Shown here piece by piece: positions 9,797 through 18,527 of a stretch of DNA of 64,000 nt. Position numbers and translations under genes: made by a program. Position 1 is the first letter of the stretch, and every line of letters starts with the position of its first letter. The stretch comes from Streptococcus varani (lineage in GTDB: Bacteria > Bacillota > Bacilli > Lactobacillales > Streptococcaceae), in contig NZ_CTEN01000004.1 of NCBI RefSeq assembly GCF_001375655.1, positions 248,001 through 312,000 on the forward strand. Reading direction: 5' to 3'. The notes under the pieces were generated by a model, which made no database searches, was not told where the DNA came from, and was given only the letters and a program-made list of their open reading frames with translations.

Positions 9797-9899
9797 ATAC
9801 TCAACGAAAATCTAAAGCCAATCAGTCAAAAGGACGGAGAAATATCTAGTGATAGGTAAAATGCTTTTAAAAAACATAGTTTTGATTCTCAAAGAGTAC
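9797..9899. repeat. BOX/MITE-like repeat element
   Basis: A 103-bp non-coding stretch bounded by TACTCAACGAAAATC and the imperfect reverse complement GATTCTCAAAGAGTA. These termini resemble those of pneumococcal BOX elements, but the inside does not match the boxA-boxB-boxC pattern I know. It is probably a small mobilisable or decayed repeat downstream of the helicase gene. Confidence 0.45.
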
Positions 9900-9942
9900 A
9901 AGAAAGTAATTCTTGGTAATTAGTCTATAGATTTGTGATAAG

Positions 9943-9991
9943 AAAAAGGTTTAGAAGCTCCGTTCTCATGACGGTGACTCTAAACCTTTTA
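9943..9991. terminator. Bidirectional terminator between helicase and pgdA
   Basis: The stem AAAGGTTTAGA / TCTAAACCTTT (9944-9955 with 9979-9990) has an inner CCG/CGG pairing. It is flanked by A and T runs, so it can terminate both convergent genes. Confidence 0.85.
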
Positions 9992-10025
9992 TTGTTTTAT
10001 GGTCTTATCTAACAATCAACCTTCA

Positions 10026-11420
10026 TTATTGAGCTGGTCTAGCAGTATCTCTATCATAGTAGATCATTTGAGGATTTAGATTAGTCCCTAACATGTCTGA
10101 CAGAGTGCCTGTGGACATTCCTTTTTCTTGCAAGTACTGCAAAACTGACTCTAAAGAATCTGCAGTTGGTTGATGGATGTCGTGCATGAGTATGATAGAC
10201 CCTGGACGGGTATTGGCTTTGATGACACCAAGGATTGCAGTGGCATTTCTACTTTTCCAGTCTAGACTATCAACTGACCAATACATGGCTGGTAATCCCA
10301 TAGCTCCCATAACTGCCTTATTGACAGAACCATAAGGTGGGCGAACCATTAGCGGTCTATGGCCTGTAATTTGTTCAAGAGCCGATTGAGTTTGTTCTAC
10401 CTCATGTTTGACCTGTTCTGGAGAAAGATTAACGAAGTTAGGATGACTCCATGAATGATTGGCAACCTGATGACCTTCTGCTACCATCCGCTTGATAAGC
10501 TCTTCATTCCCAGCAATATTTTGACCCAAAATAAAGAAGGTTGCTTTGGCATGATATTTCTTTAAGGTATCAAGGACCTGTGGAGTCGTTTTAGGATTGG
10601 GACCATCATCAAAGGTCAGAGCCACCATATTCTGTGCAGCTTGGCGGGCTTTCTCTGCTTGATAGGCCTCATAAGCCTGGATATCACTTTCCATTAAGTA
10701 TTGTGTATTGACAAAATCAAATAAGTGAGCAATTTCCACAGATAAGTCCGTCATCCCCAGTTCTCCTTCTGGCAAATGCAAAATTACTCTACCAGCCTCA
10801 TAGGTAAAATCAAGTGACTGCAAATCTACTGTTTCAAAAGCCAACACATACTGTGCAATCTGATCATCAGAAATTCCTTTAGCTTTGAGTTCATTTTTGA
10901 AGTGCTCTGACAAAACATGTCTTGCCTTATCTAAATTTGTTAATAAATCTGCCAGACTAAAGCGCTGATTGCTTGCATTTAAAAGAATAGATTGAGAAGT
11001 TCCCTTTTTTAAATGAGAAATTTTAAGACCGGATACTTTGTAGGCGTCCGTGCTAACCTCCGTTTTTCTGACATTTGGAATATTGGTGGAGCTATCAGAA
11101 CTAGATATAAAGATTAATTCATGGATATTTCCAAGAGCTTTTTCTTGTCCAAAATCTTTTTTCACTTTTTGGTTAATTAAATTTTCTACAGCTGCAATAC
11201 GATTTCCTTCAGAATCTTTAGGAAAATAGGCTGTGATATGGTAATAGCCAATGTTTCCAATCTGTATATCCTGATTTTCTTTGCGATTGCCTTCTGCTTC
11301 TTTGTTTTTGATGAAATTAGTAATTTCTCTATTTTGAAGAACGTGATATAAATAAAAACTGGATACACCAATCAAAGCAACTAGGACCACATTTAGCAAT
11401 ATTAAGAGGGTTTTCTTCAT
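10026..11420 (-). CDS. pgdA: Peptidoglycan N-acetylglucosamine deacetylase
   Basis: Removes acetyl groups from wall GlcNAc, which gives lysozyme resistance. Residues 5-25 form a membrane anchor (TLLILLNVVLVALIGVSSFYLYHV). The extracellular part has a middle domain and a C-terminal NodB domain with all motifs: TFDDGPNP, the metal histidines in NHSWSHPN, RPPYGSVN and ILMHDIHQ. At 464 residues it matches pneumococcal PgdA closely in length and layout. It appears monocistronic. The ribosome site is weak. Confidence 0.94.
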   Translation of the reverse strand: MKKTLLILLNVVLVALIGVSSFYLYHVLQNREITNFIKNKEAEGNRKENQDIQIGNIGYYHITAYFPKDSEGNRIAAVENLINQKVKKDFGQEKALGNIHELIFISSSDSSTNIPNVRKTEVSTDAYKVSGLKISHLKKGTSQSILLNASNQRFSLADLLTNLDKARHVLSEHFKNELKAKGISDDQIAQYVLAFETVDLQSLDFTYEAGRVILHLPEGELGMTDLSVEIAHLFDFVNTQYLMESDIQAYEAYQAEKARQAAQNMVALTFDDGPNPKTTPQVLDTLKKYHAKATFFILGQNIAGNEELIKRMVAEGHQVANHSWSHPNFVNLSPEQVKHEVEQTQSALEQITGHRPLMVRPPYGSVNKAVMGAMGLPAMYWSVDSLDWKSRNATAILGVIKANTRPGSIILMHDIHQPTADSLESVLQYLQEKGMSTGTLSDMLGTNLNPQMIYYDRDTARPAQ

Positions 11421-11528
11421 TCATTCTACTCATTCTTTCTTTATCTCAGACTATACTAGTATATTTATAGGAAGCTGTCAATTGAAAGGAGAATATTTTT
11501 TGGAAAAGTTTGTGTATTTCTGAACAAT

Positions 11529-11558
11529 AAAAAAGGAAGCGATTTCGCAACCTTTTTT
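11529..11558 (-). terminator. Terminator of gloA
   Basis: AAAAAAGG...CCTTTTTT flanks an inner GCGA/TCGC stem. It lies just downstream of the gloA stop. Confidence 0.8.
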
Positions 11559-11568
11559 TAAATGGATT

Positions 11569-11952
11569 TTAGTCAGCTCGAATAACTTCAACACGGTATC
11601 CGTCTGGATCCGTTACAAAATAATAATGTCCTGGATTACCTGGTAAACCAGATAAATCCGTTGTTTTGTAACCCATAGCCTTATGTTTAGCATTGTCCCC
11701 TTCTAAATCATCAGAAGAGAGAGCCAAATGTGAAAAGCCATCGCCCACGACATAGGGACCGTGATCATAGTTGTAGGTCAACTCAATCTCGAACTCATCA
11801 CCAGGAAGGGCCAAATAAACCAAGGTAAACTTATGTTCTGGATAGTCCTTCTGACGAGTTACTTTAAAACCAAAAGCCTCTTCATAAAACTTCTGCGAAG
11901 CTTGCAAATTTTCAACTCGCAAACAGGCATGCAACATTTTTAAACTGGCCAT
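11569..11952 (-). CDS. gloA: Lactoylglutathione lyase-like VOC protein
   Basis: A 127-residue glyoxalase I-type protein with paired beta-alpha-beta-beta-beta modules. Probable metal ligands are His8 (MLHACLRVEN), Glu57-type residues in EFEIELTYNYD, His in DGFSHLALS and the final Glu in YRVEVI. It likely detoxifies methylglyoxal. Streptococci may use a thiol other than glutathione, so the true co-substrate is open. AAGGAG lies at good spacing before ATG. Confidence 0.88.
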   Translation of the reverse strand: MASLKMLHACLRVENLQASQKFYEEAFGFKVTRQKDYPEHKFTLVYLALPGDEFEIELTYNYDHGPYVVGDGFSHLALSSDDLEGDNAKHKAMGYKTTDLSGLPGNPGHYYFVTDPDGYRVEVIRAD

Positions 11953-12144
11953 ATATCTATTCTCCTTGAACTTGATAGTCTAAGTATATCACAAACAAAA
12001 GAGGAGATAAAAGAAAGAAACCTCCAATTTATGTAACTTCTTTCTATCCCTCGTTTTTGATTACAAACTCAAGGATCTAGAGTGTCTAGTAAACAACAGT
12101 TGTTTTCCTATTTTCGGACTCATGAAAAAAACGTCTACTGGACC

Positions 12145-12168
12145 AAAAAAGCTAGGACTTGCCTAGCT
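12145..12168 (-). terminator. Terminator of gpmA
   Basis: On the minus strand AGCTAGG-CAAGT-CCTAGCT is followed by TTTTTT. A second perfect hairpin without a T tail (12206-12228, CCAATAGTCC/GGACTATTGG) lies between it and the stop codon. Confidence 0.82.
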
Positions 12169-12205
12169 CTATTACCTCTCGTTTTTTATTTCCAACTCGA
12201 GGCCT

Positions 12206-12228
12206 CCAATAGTCCGCTGGACTATTGG
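12206..12228. repeat. Perfect inverted repeat after gpmA
   Basis: Ten-base arms CCAATAGTCC and GGACTATTGG with a three-base loop sit two bases beyond the gpmA stop codon. With no T run it is more likely an mRNA-stabilising 3' hairpin than a terminator. Confidence 0.6.
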
Positions 12229-12229
12229 A

Positions 12230-12925
12230 CTACTCTCCACCGAGGTAGTACTCAGCAGTTACATTTAATTTTTCGTCAAATTCGAAAACAAGTGGTGGGA
12301 AGTTTGGAATTTCCACATCCATGATTTCATCATCTGACAAGCCTTTGATGTGTTTTACAAGAGCACGGATTGAGTTACCATGTGCACCAACGAAAACGTC
12401 TTTACCGTCCACCAAGTCTGGACCGATTTTATCTTCCCAGAAAGGAAGAGCGCGTTCCAAAGTAACTTTCAAGTTCTCTGCATTTGGAATCACAGAGTGA
12501 TCAAGATGAGCATAACGACGGTCTGTATGAGCAGAATACTGATCATCTTCAGCCATCTCTGGTGGCAATGTATCATATGATCGACGCCAGATGTGAACTT
12601 GTTCATCACCAAATTCCGCAGCTGCCTCAGCTTTGTCTTTACCTGTCAAACCACCATAGTGACGCTCGTTCAAACGCCATGATTTTTCAACTGGTACCCA
12701 AAGTTGATTGGAAGATTCCAATGCCAAGTTTGTTGTTTTGATAGCACGAGTCAATACTGAAGTATAAGCTTTGTCAAACTTAATTCCAGCTTCTTTGATT
12801 AATTTACCTGCATCGATTGCTTGTTGAGTCCCTTTTTCTGACAAATCAACATCGGCCCAACCAGTGAAAAGGTTGGCTTTATTCCATTCTGACTCACCGT
12901 GGCGAGCAAAAACCAATTTTACCAT
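12230..12925 (-). CDS. gpmA: 2,3-bisphosphoglycerate-dependent phosphoglycerate mutase
   Basis: Interconverts 3- and 2-phosphoglycerate in glycolysis. The phosphohistidine motif ARHGESEWN lies at residues 7-15, with the second catalytic region [12 protein letters not shown] and [13 protein letters not shown]. It is 231 residues and full length. GAGGAGTTTTACA precedes the ATG. It is monocistronic with its own terminator. Confidence 0.97.
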   Translation of the reverse strand: MVKLVFARHGESEWNKANLFTGWADVDLSEKGTQQAIDAGKLIKEAGIKFDKAYTSVLTRAIKTTNLALESSNQLWVPVEKSWRLNERHYGGLTGKDKAEAAAEFGDEQVHIWRRSYDTLPPEMAEDDQYSAHTDRRYAHLDHSVIPNAENLKVTLERALPFWEDKIGPDLVDGKDVFVGAHGNSIRALVKHIKGLSDDEIMDVEIPNFPPLVFEFDEKLNVTAEYYLGGE

Positions 12926-13083
12926 TGTAAAACTCCTCTTTATAAATATTTACTTACAAACACTATTTTACCCAAAAACGGTAAAAAAAGCTAGTCTTAC
13001 TCTATTCTGTGTGCGTTTTCATGACAATGCACAGAAAATCAGACCCCAGACCGAGACTATTTTCTCATTTTTTACTATAAAAA

Positions 13084-13092
13084 TGGTATAAT
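13084..13092 (+). promoter_or_regulatory. Extended -10 promoter of the thiolase gene
   Basis: TGG-TATAAT matches an extended -10. Because transcription must start near 13099, in-frame start codons upstream of that cannot be used. This places the thiolase start at 13139. Confidence 0.7.
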
Positions 13093-13138
13093 GATAAGGT
13101 TGAAATCAATCACTTTTAAGAAAGATTTAAAAATTGAC

Positions 13139-14320
13139 ATGAAAAAAGTTGCAATAGTCTCTGCCTACCGCTCTGCCATCGGTAGTTTTGGCGGAAGTCT
13201 AAAAGATATCAAAATAGCTGACTTGGGTTCTCACGTTTTGACTTACGCTCTAAGAAAAGCGAGTATTTCTCCCAATTTGGTAGAAGAGGTAATTTTAGGA
13301 AATGTCTTAGCTGCAGGACAAGGTCAAAATATTGCCCGCCAAATTGCTATCCAAGCCGGTATTCCTGAAACTTCTTCTGCTTTCGTGGTCAACAAGGTTT
13401 GTGGTTCAGGACTCAAGGCTGTCCAACTGGCTGCTCAATCCATTTTAGTTGGTGATCAAGACATTGTCGTAGCTGGTGGTATCGAAATCATGAGCCAAGC
13501 TCCTTATTTATCAAAAGAAAGTCGGTTCGGTAAAAAATTAGGAGGTATTTCCCTTGAGGATAGCATCTTAAGAGATGGCTTAACAGATGCTTTTTCTGAT
13601 CAACATATGGGTATTACCGCCGAAAATATTGCTGAAAAGTACCAACTAACCCGTCAGGAACAAGATGCCTATGCTCTCTCCAGTCAGGAAAAAGCACTTG
13701 CTGCCATCGAAGAAGGTCGCTTTGTGGATGAAATTGTCCCTATTCCTGTCAAAATTGGTCGCAACGAGCTCGTTTTTGATACAGACGAATATCCTCGCCA
13801 AACTTCTCTTGAAAAATTAGCTGGACTTCGCCCAGCCTTTAAGAAGGATGGAACGGTTACTGCTGGCAATGCCTCTGGCATTAACGACGGTTGTGCTGTT
13901 TTAGTTCTGATGTCTGAAGAAAAGGTGCAAGAACTTGGCCTAACCCCTCTAGCCTATATCGAAGGGTATGCGAGTTCGGGGCTTGACCCAGCCTTTATGG
14001 GATTAGGACCCATTTCAGCTTCTCAAAAAGCCTTGGCAAAAATTGATAAATCTATTGCTGATATAGATCTTTTTGAAATCAACGAGGCCTTCGCAGCTCA
14101 GTCCATTCCTGTCCTATCTGAACTAGGCATTGACCCAGAGAAAGTCAATGTCAACGGCGGTGCTATTGCCCTAGGTCATCCCATCGGTGCCAGCGGTGCC
14201 CGCATCTTAGTCAGCTTGGTGCAGGAATTAAAAAAGAGAAACGGTCAACTGGGGCTCTGCTCACTCTGTATCGGAGGGGGACAAGGCATCAGCATGATTG
14301 TTTCGAATGCCAAACAATAA
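13139..14320 (+). CDS. Acetyl-CoA C-acetyltransferase (thiolase)
   Basis: Joins two acetyl-CoA into acetoacetyl-CoA, the substrate of the HMG-CoA synthase encoded next. The nucleophilic cysteine is in NKVCGSGLKA, the catalytic histidine in GGAIALGHPIGASGAR and the second cysteine in CIGGGQG. I start at MKKVAIVSAYR (393 residues), since the longer reading begins inside the -10 box. Clustering with mvaS and mvaA makes a biosynthetic role in the mevalonate pathway more likely than fatty-acid breakdown. Confidence 0.93.
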   Translation: MKKVAIVSAYRSAIGSFGGSLKDIKIADLGSHVLTYALRKASISPNLVEEVILGNVLAAGQGQNIARQIAIQAGIPETSSAFVVNKVCGSGLKAVQLAAQSILVGDQDIVVAGGIEIMSQAPYLSKESRFGKKLGGISLEDSILRDGLTDAFSDQHMGITAENIAEKYQLTRQEQDAYALSSQEKALAAIEEGRFVDEIVPIPVKIGRNELVFDTDEYPRQTSLEKLAGLRPAFKKDGTVTAGNASGINDGCAVLVLMSEEKVQELGLTPLAYIEGYASSGLDPAFMGLGPISASQKALAKIDKSIADIDLFEINEAFAAQSIPVLSELGIDPEKVNVNGGAIALGHPIGASGARILVSLVQELKKRNGQLGLCSLCIGGGQGISMIVSNAKQ

Positions 14321-14422
14321 AAAAGACTTTAACCCTTAGATTTTTGGAGTGGACTTTACTAGAAGTTGCTCTAAAAAAAGATAATGGCTTTCATCTTGAA
14401 AGATTTTGTTACAGCTGACTAC

Positions 14423-14451
14423 TTGACAGTCTTTCTCTCTGCATTTTAAAA
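14423..14451 (+). promoter_or_regulatory. Possible promoter of mvaS
   Basis: TTGACA (14423-14428) is followed after 17 bases by TTAAAA. The -10 is weak. A hairpin with CTGGTGA/TCACCAG arms (14483-14516) lies in the leader before the mvaS ribosome site. Confidence 0.45.
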
Positions 14452-14558
14452 CTATTTTTACAATCAAGTGAGTCAGTTTTACCCTGGTGATATGGTACGA
14501 GGCGACCGTCACCAGATATCTTGCATGCGCCTTTGCATTTTATATAAAAGGATTACAT

Positions 14559-15719
14559 ATGAACATCGGTATTGATAAAATTGGCTTTTCGGCCCCAAAC
14601 TATGTCCTAGACTTAGCAGATTTGGCCCAGGCTCGAAATATTGACCCTAATAAATTTAAACTCGGCTTACTTCAAAGCCAAATGGCCGTATCACCTGTGA
14701 CTCAAGATATCGTGACACTGGGCGCTCAAGCAGCACAAGCTATTTTATCTGAAGAAGATAAGGCTGAAATAGATATGGTGATTGTGGGAACAGAGTCTAG
14801 TATTGACCAAAGCAAGGCTGCATCTGTCTTTATTCACGGTTTACTGGATCTCAATCCCTTTGCCCGCTCTATCGAAATCAAGGAAGCCTGCTACGGTGCT
14901 ACTGCTGGTCTAGTTCTGGCTATGAGCCATATTGCCCAGCACCCAAATTCCAAGGTCTTGGTCATTGCTAGCGATATCGCCAAATACGGAATCGCTTCTG
15001 CCGGTGAGCCGACTCAGGGGGCAGGTGCCATTGCTATGTTGGTGACAGCTGATCCAGCTATTATGATTTTGCAAGACGACAATGTTTGTCAAACCCGAGA
15101 TATCATGGACTTCTGGCGTCCAAATGATGACAAGTATCCACGCGTAGATGGTAAGTTTTCGACCGAGCAATATACAGATTGTTTGACCACGACTTTTGAT
15201 CAATACAAGAAAAGAACGGGTAAGGAACTCGCTGATTTTGCAGCAGTTTGCCTTCATATTCCTTTCTCAAAACAAGGCTTGAAAGGTATACAGGCTCTAA
15301 CTACAGAAGATGAAGAAACCCTAAATCGCTTATCCGAGCGTTTCCAAGAAGCCATTGTTTATAATAAACTGGTCGGCAATATCTATACCGGCTCCATTTT
15401 CCTCTCTTTGCTCTCACTTCTTGAAAATAGCCAAACGATAGAGGCGGGAGATGACATCCTCTTTTATAGTTATGGAAGTGGTGCGGTCTGTGAGATTTTC
15501 TCTGGTCGCTTGGTCCCAGGGTATAAAGAACATCTGCAAACGGATCGTCTCGAAAAGCTCAAGCAACGGACTCCTCTATCCGTCCAAGACTATGAAAAAA
15601 TCTTCTTTGAAGAAATCCAGACGGACGAAAAAGGTAATGCTATCGACTTGCCAAAAGATGACGCAGCTTTTGCACTCATTGATATCCAAGATTTCAAACG
15701 CATTTATCGCAAAAACTAA
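14559..15719 (+). CDS. mvaS: Hydroxymethylglutaryl-CoA synthase
   Basis: Condenses acetyl-CoA with acetoacetyl-CoA to HMG-CoA in the mevalonate route to isoprenoids. The active-site cysteine is in KEACYGATAG, the histidine in VCLHIPFSK and the Glu in EDKAEIDMVIVGTESSID. The start MNIGIDKIGF (386 residues) is preceded by AAAGGATT; the longer in-frame ATG lacks a ribosome site and runs through a hairpin. It is followed by mvaA after a 63-base gap that holds a terminator-like stem. Confidence 0.95.
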   Translation: MNIGIDKIGFSAPNYVLDLADLAQARNIDPNKFKLGLLQSQMAVSPVTQDIVTLGAQAAQAILSEEDKAEIDMVIVGTESSIDQSKAASVFIHGLLDLNPFARSIEIKEACYGATAGLVLAMSHIAQHPNSKVLVIASDIAKYGIASAGEPTQGAGAIAMLVTADPAIMILQDDNVCQTRDIMDFWRPNDDKYPRVDGKFSTEQYTDCLTTTFDQYKKRTGKELADFAAVCLHIPFSKQGLKGIQALTTEDEETLNRLSERFQEAIVYNKLVGNIYTGSIFLSLLSLLENSQTIEAGDDILFYSYGSGAVCEIFSGRLVPGYKEHLQTDRLEKLKQRTPLSVQDYEKIFFEEIQTDEKGNAIDLPKDDAAFALIDIQDFKRIYRKN

Positions 15720-15734
15720 AGCGGCCAAAGGGCT

Positions 15735-15763
15735 ATCAGTTGGCAGACGTCAACTGATTTTTT
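15735..15763 (+). terminator. Terminator-like hairpin between mvaS and mvaA
   Basis: Arms ATCAGTTG (15735-15742) and CAACTGAT (15751-15758) are followed by a T run. It lies in the intergenic gap inside what otherwise looks like one operon, so it may reduce mvaA expression or mark a partial stop. Confidence 0.72.
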
Positions 15764-15782
15764 CATATCAATAGGAGGTCCC

Positions 15783-17042
15783 ATGTCAACATTTTCAGGC
15801 TTTTATAAAAAAACGCGTCAGGAACGGATTGAACTTCTAAAGAAAGAACGAAATTTGCATCCAGAAATGGTCAAAATTCTTCTTCAAGACCAAAATGTGC
15901 CAGAAGCCATCGCTGGCAAGATGGCAGAAAATCATCTTGGTACCTTTTCCCTTCCTTTCTCTGTGGTACCAGAGTTTTGGCTGGACGGAAACGAATATAG
16001 TTTGCCTATGGTCACTGAGGAGCCTTCTGTTGTAGCTGCCTGCTCCTTTGCTGCTAAATTCATCGGGCGTTCAGGTGGTTTTACCTCAGAAATCAAGGAA
16101 CGTCTCATGATTGGCCAAGTCGCCCTCTATGATCTAGCAGATGTTGCACTGGCACAAGAAAAAATCATGCAAGAAACTGATACCATACTAGCGCTAGCCA
16201 ATCAAGCGCATCCCTCTATTGTCAAACGAGGTGGAGGTGCTAGAAAAGTACGAACAGAAATCAAGGACCAATTTCTGATCGTCTATCTGTCTGTTGATGT
16301 GCAAGAAGCTATGGGTGCCAATATTCTCAATACTATGTTAGAAGGTATCGCGGATTATCTGGAAGCAATCAGCAAGGGTAAATCCCTCATGGCCATTCTT
16401 TCCAACTATGCCAGCGAATCTTTGGTTACAGCCCGCTGTAAAATAGCCATCTCAAGCCTGGAAACTAGCTCTGCTATTGCTCAAGAAACTGCCGAAAAAA
16501 TCGCTCTGGCGAGTCAATTCGCTCAAGTAGATATCTATCGGGCAACAACCCATAACAAGGGTATCTTGAATGGTATTGATGCCCTAGCTCTTGCAACTGG
16601 TAATGACTGGCGAGCTGTTGAAGCCGGGGCCCATGCCTATGCTGCTAAAGATGGGCAATACCGCGGTCTCACTTCTTGGCAGATAGAAGACGAGTACTTG
16701 ATTGGAGAAATGACCCTCCCTATGCCGATCGCCACAGTCGGCGGCTCTATCGGACTCAACCCAAAAGTCCAAGTAGCCTTTGACCTACTCGGTCATCCCA
16801 ATGCACGAACTCTAGCCAGCTTAGTGGTAGCCACTGGTCTCTGTCAGAATTTTGCCGCCCTTAGAGCTTTGGTCACAAGCGGCATCCAACAAGGACATAT
16901 GAAACTCCATGCCAAATCTCTAGCCATCCTAGCAGGTGCCAACGAATCGGAAGTGGATCCGATTGCCCAACAACTGCGCCAGGAAAAATACACCAATCTA
17001 GAAACAGCACAGCATTTGTTAGCTAAATTGAGAGAACAATAA
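15783..17042 (+). CDS. mvaA: Hydroxymethylglutaryl-CoA reductase, class II
   Basis: Reduces HMG-CoA to mevalonate. Class II bacterial signatures include ENHLGTFSLPF near the N-terminus, VQEAMGANILNTMLE, KGILNGIDALALATGNDWRAVEAGAHAYAA and GSIGLNPK; the C-terminal catalytic His lies in KLHAKSLAILAGA. At 419 residues it has the usual length. GGAGGTCCC precedes ATG. Convergent with a GNAT gene and sharing its terminator. Confidence 0.95.
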   Translation: MSTFSGFYKKTRQERIELLKKERNLHPEMVKILLQDQNVPEAIAGKMAENHLGTFSLPFSVVPEFWLDGNEYSLPMVTEEPSVVAACSFAAKFIGRSGGFTSEIKERLMIGQVALYDLADVALAQEKIMQETDTILALANQAHPSIVKRGGGARKVRTEIKDQFLIVYLSVDVQEAMGANILNTMLEGIADYLEAISKGKSLMAILSNYASESLVTARCKIAISSLETSSAIAQETAEKIALASQFAQVDIYRATTHNKGILNGIDALALATGNDWRAVEAGAHAYAAKDGQYRGLTSWQIEDEYLIGEMTLPMPIATVGGSIGLNPKVQVAFDLLGHPNARTLASLVVATGLCQNFAALRALVTSGIQQGHMKLHAKSLAILAGANESEVDPIAQQLRQEKYTNLETAQHLLAKLREQ

Positions 17043-17066
17043 AAGAGGCGATTGCCTCTCTTTTAG
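17042..17066. terminator. Shared terminator of mvaA and the GNAT gene
   Basis: AAAAGAGGC-GATT-GCCTCTCTTTT forms a stem with flanking A and T runs between convergent genes. Confidence 0.8.
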
Positions 17067-17530
17067 TCTAATCTTAATTCCATCCTGGTCTTTTGCGCTT
17101 GCAAACCCTGTTTTTCATAGAAGGCTTTTGCTGCTTGATTGTCATCCCAGACATCCAGTGTCAGGTTATGGCAGCCTTCTTTCTTGGCTAGTTCTACTGC
17201 GAAGTCATAGAGTTTTTGACCAATTTTCTGACCACGCGCTTTTTCCGCCACACAGAGATCCTCGATAAAGAAATTTTTAAATGGTTCAAGCAGAGAACTG
17301 TGAGTCTGGGTCTTCTGACAGAACATATGACCTAAGACCTGTCCCTCTTTTTCATAAACATAGATTGGAGTTTCAGGATTTTCCATCATCTCTGCTAAAT
17401 CTACCGAAGAAAACTTCTGACCTGCTGGTCTAAAAATATCTGGTCTGGCTTTATGATGAACCAGTAAAATTTCCTGTAAAAGTTGGTTGAGAGTAGGAAT
17501 ATCTGCCACTGTTGCTAATCGAATGCCCAT
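17063..17530 (-). CDS. GNAT family N-acetyltransferase
   Basis: A 155-residue acetyl-CoA-dependent acetyltransferase. The acetyl-CoA binding motif is in IEDLCVAEKARGQKIGQKLYDFAV and the C-terminal GNAT signature in NLTLDVWDDNQAAKAFYEKQGL. I start at MGIRLATV (17530), because the ATG 12 bases upstream is part of the ribosome site GGAGG of this start. The acceptor substrate is unknown. Confidence 0.88.
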   Translation of the reverse strand: MGIRLATVADIPTLNQLLQEILLVHHKARPDIFRPAGQKFSSVDLAEMMENPETPIYVYEKEGQVLGHMFCQKTQTHSSLLEPFKNFFIEDLCVAEKARGQKIGQKLYDFAVELAKKEGCHNLTLDVWDDNQAAKAFYEKQGLQAQKTRMELRLD

Positions 17531-17668
17531 AATTGCCTCCATTTTCCCTTCATCATATCATATCTCCTTATTTTTGTAAATTTTATAAAATAGGTCCCAA
17601 GACTGATGCAAACGCTGAAAAATCCTTTATACTATAAGTGTATCCTAAAATTTTTCATAAATCTCCTG

Positions 17669-17700
17669 AAAAACCAGCCCACGTCGTGGGGTTGGTTTTT
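17669..17700 (-). terminator. Terminator of the 125-residue membrane protein gene
   Basis: AAAAACCA and TGGTTTTT enclose a CCCACG/CGTGGG stem, immediately downstream of the stop codon. Confidence 0.8.
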
Positions 17701-17703
17701 CGT

Positions 17704-18081
17704 TTATTGTGGATCTGATTTAGTCATAAGAAATACCAGCCGGATAAAAAAAAGAAGGACACTATTTGCCAGCATAAGAAATAAGTTCCCGTCCAGTCCT
17801 TCCGTAAGAAAGGCCAAAACTGTCACGAAGACAGCTATGGAAGCCAAAATTAGCTCAGCAATCTTTTTTTGCTGGAAAATCTGAAAAGAAAGCTGATTGA
17901 TTTTAATCAGATAATAAACTAAGATAAGGTAGAACATATGAATAAGAGTTAAGACCATTAATCCAAAGCTGAAAAACATACTCTCATACCGTTGCGCTCC
18001 AAAGAAAAAGAGTAGAGCTAGAAAGGTCATCATAATACTAAATTTCTTACATTGATGAATCACCTGTTTTTGATTCTTCAT
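17704..18081 (-). CDS. Small membrane protein of unknown function
   Basis: A 125-residue protein with four probable membrane segments (about 15-35, 40-62, 77-95, 99-118), a basic N-terminus and no recognised motif. I start at MKNQKQ (18081), preceded by GAGGAAAATA; the longer reading adds five residues. It lies in a short accessory stretch beside an unknown gene and a bacteriocin-immunity pseudogene. The four-helix form would fit an immunity or exporter-accessory protein, but that is only a suggestion from the neighbours. Confidence 0.7.
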   Translation of the reverse strand: MKNQKQVIHQCKKFSIMMTFLALLFFFGAQRYESMFFSFGLMVLTLIHMFYLILVYYLIKINQLSFQIFQQKKIAELILASIAVFVTVLAFLTEGLDGNLFLMLANSVLLFFIRLVFLMTKSDPQ

Positions 18082-18117
18082 TATTTTCCTCATCAAAAGT
18101 AGTCACAAAGCAAACAC

Positions 18118-18438
18118 TCACTTAATTTGAACAATTTCATAGTCTCTCTGAAATCTCTTAGAGGAGACAACTTGGTGGTTGGTCCTATCTAAATAATCCC
18201 CAGGATAGCCCAGAACATACATGCCATATCCAGCAAATCCTCCACCAGCAGTTCCTGTTGCCCCAATCTTTAAATTTGCTGAGAGAGACGGATTTAACCC
18301 AGTCATTAGAATGCGGACATGTTCATCTAACCAAGATATATAATTTTTTTGAAATGCTTCTTTCACCCAATCTGGTTGTGGCTTATCCTTGCCAATTTCC
18401 CAGACATCAGCCACTTCGCCCTTGTAATATGCTTTCAT
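18118..18438 (-). CDS. Hypothetical protein, 106 residues
   Basis: I do not recognise this protein. It starts MKAYYKGEVADVWEIG with GGAGGAAAAG in front of the ATG, supporting a real gene. The middle has a glycine-rich run (GATGTAGGGFAGYGMYVLGYPGD) that might form a short hydrophobic segment. The basic C-terminus contains KRFQRDYEIVQIK. It is upstream of the small membrane gene by 36 bases and probably shares its transcript. Confidence 0.65.
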   Translation of the reverse strand: MKAYYKGEVADVWEIGKDKPQPDWVKEAFQKNYISWLDEHVRILMTGLNPSLSANLKIGATGTAGGGFAGYGMYVLGYPGDYLDRTNHQVVSSKRFQRDYEIVQIK

Positions 18439-18527
18439 CTTTTCCTCCAAATTTAAACCCAAAATGGTTTCCCTTAGTATCTCTACATAAGTAGAGCAAA
18501 AACCCTGTTTCCTAATCTTTTATCGAT

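Noticed and set aside
13091..13138. N-terminal extension of the thiolase
   Set aside because: The start codon would lie within the -10 box, upstream of the transcription start.
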